Shown: in pieces, positions 6,465-8,598 of the stretch | Layout of the letters: each line of letters begins with the position of its first letter | Numbering within the stretch: position 1 is the first letter of the stretch | Source: Chitinophagaceae bacterium | Lineage (GTDB): Bacteria > Bacteroidota > Bacteroidia > Chitinophagales > Chitinophagaceae | DNA: 8,598 bases | Direction: 5' to 3' | NCBI GenBank assembly: GCA_018061385.1 | Contig: JAGOUF010000066.1 | Location: 1-8,598, forward strand | The notes under the pieces: generated by a model | The model's database searches: none | What the model saw: only the letters and a program-made list of their open reading frames with translations | Told to the model about the DNA's origin: nothing | Program-made: the position numbers and the translations under genes

Positions 6465-7386
6465 ATTGTTTCAATGCCACTAATAAATTGGGATAATCTG
6501 AAATAATTCCATCAACGCCCCAATCAATTAAACGTTTCATTGTACTGGTATCATTTACTGTCCAGGGTATAATTTGCATGCCTTTTGAATGACATTTTTT
6601 AACAAGTTGTTGAGTTACCAATTGATAAGCAGGAGAATAAATGGTTGGCTTAAAACCCAATGTTTCTAACTTATTGTCTAAAGTAGTTAAAGAAATATTT
6701 TCTATTAAATAAGCCGTTTTAATGTTAGGATATTGTTTCTGAATTATTTGTAATGTTCTACTATCAAACGATTGTACAATGGTTCTTGCTTCAATATTGT
6801 GTTTAACAATTACATCCATCAACAATTCAACAAATTTTTCTGGTACTGGATGAAAAATATTATCTGTACTGGGCTTGCATTTCGTTTCAATATTGTATTG
6901 TACCGCAGGTAAATTATTGGCCTTTGTGTATATTTCTATCAATTCAATAACATCGATTAACAAAGGTTTTACTGCAGCTACTTTATGTTGATTGGGGAAT
7001 TTTGGATGAGGGATTAAACCAACATCATACTGCAATATGTCTGTATAATTCATTCCATAAATATTCAATCTCTTTTCTTCATCTTTGGTAATTGCAACTC
7101 CTTTTTTTGAAGTAATTTCATGGCTAAAAAATGGATCGTGGCTTACTACAACCTGACCATCTTTTGTAATTACAACATCCATTTCTAAAGTTGTAACACC
7201 AATATCAACTGCTTTTGTAAATCCAATAATTGTATTTTCTGGCATTAAACCTCGGCAGCCTCTATGCCCTTGAATATCAAAAAAAGGAGAGTTCATTTTC
7301 GTATTTTTTGTTGTTACACAACCAGCCAACACAATTAAGCTAAATATGCTGGTAAGTAAAGAAAACGTTGTATTTAAAAACTTCAT
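6463..7386 (-). CDS. Glycerophosphodiester phosphodiesterase, lipoprotein
   Basis: This 307-residue enzyme should hydrolyse glycerophosphodiesters, the deacylation products of phospholipids, to glycerol-3-phosphate and an alcohol. The N terminus is a lipoprotein signal with lipobox VLAGC (Cys23), so it is probably anchored in the envelope. The TIM-barrel GDPD motifs are complete and in order: GHRG (40-43, with catalytic-type His41), PENT (49-52), LEMD (67-70, metal ligands Glu68 and Asp70), SHDP (82-85, His83), YNIETK (164-169, Glu167), QSFD, PWTVND and the closing WGVDGIISDYP. The ATG at 7384-7386 gives the signal peptide directly and lies 23 bases downstream of a perfect TAnnTTTG box on the same strand. 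It converges on the small Cys/Lys-rich gene. Its substrate head group cannot be told; a salvage role alongside the nearby phospholipid genes is plausible but unproven. Confidence 0.95.
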   Translation of the reverse strand: MKFLNTTFSLLTSIFSLIVLAGCVTTKNTKMNSPFFDIQGHRGCRGLMPENTIIGFTKAVDIGVTTLEMDVVITKDGQVVVSHDPFFSHEITSKKGVAITKDEEKRLNIYGMNYTDILQYDVGLIPHPKFPNQHKVAAVKPLLIDVIELIEIYTKANNLPAVQYNIETKCKPSTDNIFHPVPEKFVELLMDVIVKHNIEARTIVQSFDSRTLQIIQKQYPNIKTAYLIENISLTTLDNKLETLGFKPTIYSPAYQLVTQQLVKKCHSKGMQIIPWTVNDTSTMKRLIDWGVDGIISDYPNLLVALKQ

Positions 7387-7409
7387 TCTTTAAAAAATTG
7401 CTTGTAGTG

Positions 7410-7417
7410 CAAATGTA
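7410..7417 (-). promoter_or_regulatory. -7 promoter box of the phosphodiesterase gene
   Basis: On the minus strand this reads TACATTTG, a perfect TAnnTTTG match, 23 bases before the ATG of the phosphodiesterase. No clear TTG is seen in the -33 region. Confidence 0.45.
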
Positions 7418-7465
7418 CTTTCAAATAGAAAGTGGTCATGTAAAATAACGATTATCATTTTCCCT

Positions 7466-7473
7466 TACTTTTG
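7466..7473 (+). promoter_or_regulatory. -7 promoter box of tRNA-Arg
   Basis: TACTTTTG is a perfect TAnnTTTG match that ends 26 bases before the first base of the tRNA, leaving a short 5' leader for processing. A -33 TTG is not obvious. Confidence 0.45.
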
Positions 7474-7499
7474 TTGCCCTTTATAAAGTATAAAGTGTT

Positions 7500-7571
7500 G
7501 GTCCCGTAGTTCAATGGATAGAATAGGAGTTTCCTAAACTCTAGATCCAAGTTCGATTCTTGGCGGGACCA
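7500..7571 (+). tRNA. tRNA-Arg (anticodon CCT)
   Basis: The full cloverleaf folds. The acceptor stem GGTCCCG (7500-7506) pairs with CGGGACC (7564-7570) in all seven positions. The D-arm is GTTC/GAAT with loop AATGGATA. The anticodon stem is GGAGT/ACTCT with loop TTCCTAA. The T-arm is CCAAG/CTTGG with loop TTCGATT. The anticodon CCT is at 7533-7535 and reads the Arg codon AGG. The discriminator base is A7571. The CCA end is not encoded (CAA follows) and must be added by tRNA nucleotidyltransferase, as is common in this phylum. No attachment-site duplication or integrase is visible beside it. Confidence 0.97.
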
Positions 7572-7590
7572 CAAAATCTTTCTCTTAATT

Positions 7591-7615
7591 CTGTAATTTC
7601 TACAGCTGTTTTTTT
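7591..7615 (+). terminator. Possible weak terminator after tRNA-Arg
   Basis: CTGTA (7591-7595) pairs with TACAG (7601-7605) around ATTTC, and a run of seven T (7609-7615) follows three bases later. The short stem makes this modest, but the position 20 bases after the tRNA fits. Confidence 0.45.
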
Positions 7616-7647
7616 CTTATGTGACATTAGTTACAGTTAACGTTTAC

Positions 7648-7666
7648 TGCGAAATATACTTTCGCA
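7648..7666. promoter_or_regulatory. Perfect inverted repeat over the putative promoter of the tolC-like gene
   Basis: TGCGAAA (7648-7654) and TTTCGCA (7660-7666) are perfect 7-base inverted arms separated by TATAC. Inside lies TACTTTCG (7657-7664), seven of eight positions of the -7 consensus TAnnTTTG. A dimeric regulator bound here would sit on the promoter just upstream of the efflux gene, so an operator is a reasonable reading. A chance palindrome is possible. Confidence 0.4.
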
Positions 7667-7669
7667 AAA

Positions 7670-8598
7670 ATGTTACGAATGATAAAGTTATATGTAAGCA
7701 TTGGTTTTCTATTGATTATGCACGGAACCATTGCAGCTCAAACAACACAACCTTTAACCTTACAAAAAGCTATTAAAACGGCAGTTGCCAACAATCGATC
7801 TGTTGGTATTGCTAAATTAGATGAGCAAATTGCTACAGCAAAATACAAGGAAACCAATGCCATTTATTTGCCACAACTTTCATTTTCTTACACTGCATTA
7901 ACTACCAACAATCCTTTAAATGCTTTTGGGTTTAAGCTACAACAAAAAACAATTGGTGCTGCCGATTTTGATCCCAATCAATTAAACCATCCAACAGCAA
8001 CGCCAGATTTTGTTACCAAAATTGATTTGCATCAACCATTAATTAATATGGATATGGTGTACATGCGTAATGCAGCAAAAAAGCAAACAGAAATATATAA
8101 ATACAAAACACAACGAACAGAAGAATATATAAGTTTTGAAGTAGAAAAAGCATACTTACAATTGTCGTTTGCATATAAAGCAATGGCTGTTTTAAATGAA
8201 TCATTGGCAACTGCAAAACAAATTAATGAATTTACCACCAACAATTTTAAACAAGGATTGGTACAAAAATCGGATGTATTAAACACAGAAGTTTATATAG
8301 CAAAAGTAGAATCTAATATTCTAAAAACACAAAGCAATATTGCTACTGCATCAGATTTCTTAAGCATTTTAATGGGAGCAAAAACTAGTACTCTGTACAC
8401 TGTAGAAGATGCCAATAACAGTATCCATAATTCAAGCAAAACAATATCGGTACAACGAGCAGATTTTATGGCCATGCAAAAAGCCATTGAAGCAAGCGAT
8501 ATAATGATACAGTCTTCAAAAAAATCTTATTTGCCTAAGCTAAATGCGTTTGGATCTTATCAATTTAACGATGCAAGTATGTTTGGTTTTAGTGCCAA
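7670..8598 (+). CDS. TolC-family outer membrane efflux protein, 3' end beyond window
   Basis: The frame from ATG 7670 is open to the window end, giving 309 complete codons of a family that is usually 420-480 residues. A signal peptide (to about IAAQ, residues 23-26) leads into the TolC/OEP repeat: LTLQKAIKTAVANN, the YLPQLSFSYTA strand, and LNAFGFKLQQ, a stretch typical of Bacteroidota members. Long helices with DLHQPLINMDMVYMRNAAKKQ and VEKAYLQLSFAYKAM follow. The second repeat begins near the end with YLPKLNAFGSYQF. These proteins form trimeric outer-membrane ducts for RND or ABC export pumps or type I secretion; the membrane fusion protein and pump are expected downstream, outside the window. 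An in-frame ATG at 7679 is an alternative start, giving a tighter signal peptide, and it is favoured if the overlapping promoter box at 7657-7664 is real. The substrate is unknown. Confidence 0.92.
   Translation, partial: MLRMIKLYVSIGFLLIMHGTIAAQTTQPLTLQKAIKTAVANNRSVGIAKLDEQIATAKYKETNAIYLPQLSFSYTALTTNNPLNAFGFKLQQKTIGAADFDPNQLNHPTATPDFVTKIDLHQPLINMDMVYMRNAAKKQTEIYKYKTQRTEEYISFEVEKAYLQLSFAYKAMAVLNESLATAKQINEFTTNNFKQGLVQKSDVLNTEVYIAKVESNILKTQSNIATASDFLSILMGAKTSTLYTVEDANNSIHNSSKTISVQRADFMAMQKAIEASDIMIQSSKKSYLPKLNAFGSYQFNDASMFGFSA

Noticed and set aside
7500..7571. tRNA-Arg as an integration site for a mobile element
   Set aside because: No integrase, no repeat of the tRNA 3' end and no composition break are visible on either side within the window.
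8032..8487. Two minus-strand open frames opposite the right end
   Set aside because: Both lie antisense within the clear TolC-family reading frame and encode no recognisable features; they are shadows of that gene.
1..8598. An undescribed defence, mobile or CRISPR-like system
   Set aside because: Every sizeable gene belongs to a known envelope, signalling, RNA or lipid family; there are no spaced repeats, transposase, nuclease-helicase or toxin-antitoxin signatures.

Overview
The window looks like ordinary chromosomal sequence from a low-GC member of the Bacteroidota, probably of the Chitinophagia/Sphingobacteriia type. Three things point there: a GldH gliding-motility lipoprotein and a BatD-family protein, promoter-like TAnnTTTG boxes with almost no Shine-Dalgarno sequences, and a tRNA gene without an encoded CCA. 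The lineage is an inference from gene content; no rRNA marker is present.

Left part (1-2879, all + strand): the 3' part of a yicC-like endoribonuclease gene, then gldH, a membrane histidine kinase and an OmpR-type response regulator. The last three overlap by 4 and 8 bases, so they very probably form one translationally coupled operon. A BatD-family membrane protein (2954-4294, minus strand) converges on the regulator gene, with a small imperfect hairpin between them.

Middle part (4414-6407): divergently from batD run cdsA and psd, the first and last enzymes of phosphatidylethanolamine synthesis (phosphatidate to CDP-diacylglycerol; phosphatidylserine to phosphatidylethanolamine). The phosphatidylserine synthase is not in the window. 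Between cdsA and psd is a 139-base spacer with a locally GC-rich, fold-prone patch and a perfect TAnnTTTG box just before the psd ATG. A small exported Cys/Lys-rich protein with an internal repeat follows and ends in a strong GNRA-loop terminator.

Right part (6463-8598): a minus-strand lipoprotein glycerophosphodiester phosphodiesterase, a tRNA-Arg(CCT), and the 5' part of a TolC-family outer membrane efflux gene running off the window. A perfect 7-bp inverted repeat overlaps the likely promoter of the tolC-like gene.

I found no mobile element, CRISPR array, phage gene or toxin/defence cassette. Most of the window is housekeeping or envelope biology. No gene-free stretch exceeds 300 bases. 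The items most worth a second look are the small Cys/Lys-rich secreted protein, the gldH/two-component coupling, the structured cdsA-psd spacer and the palindrome at the tolC-like promoter.
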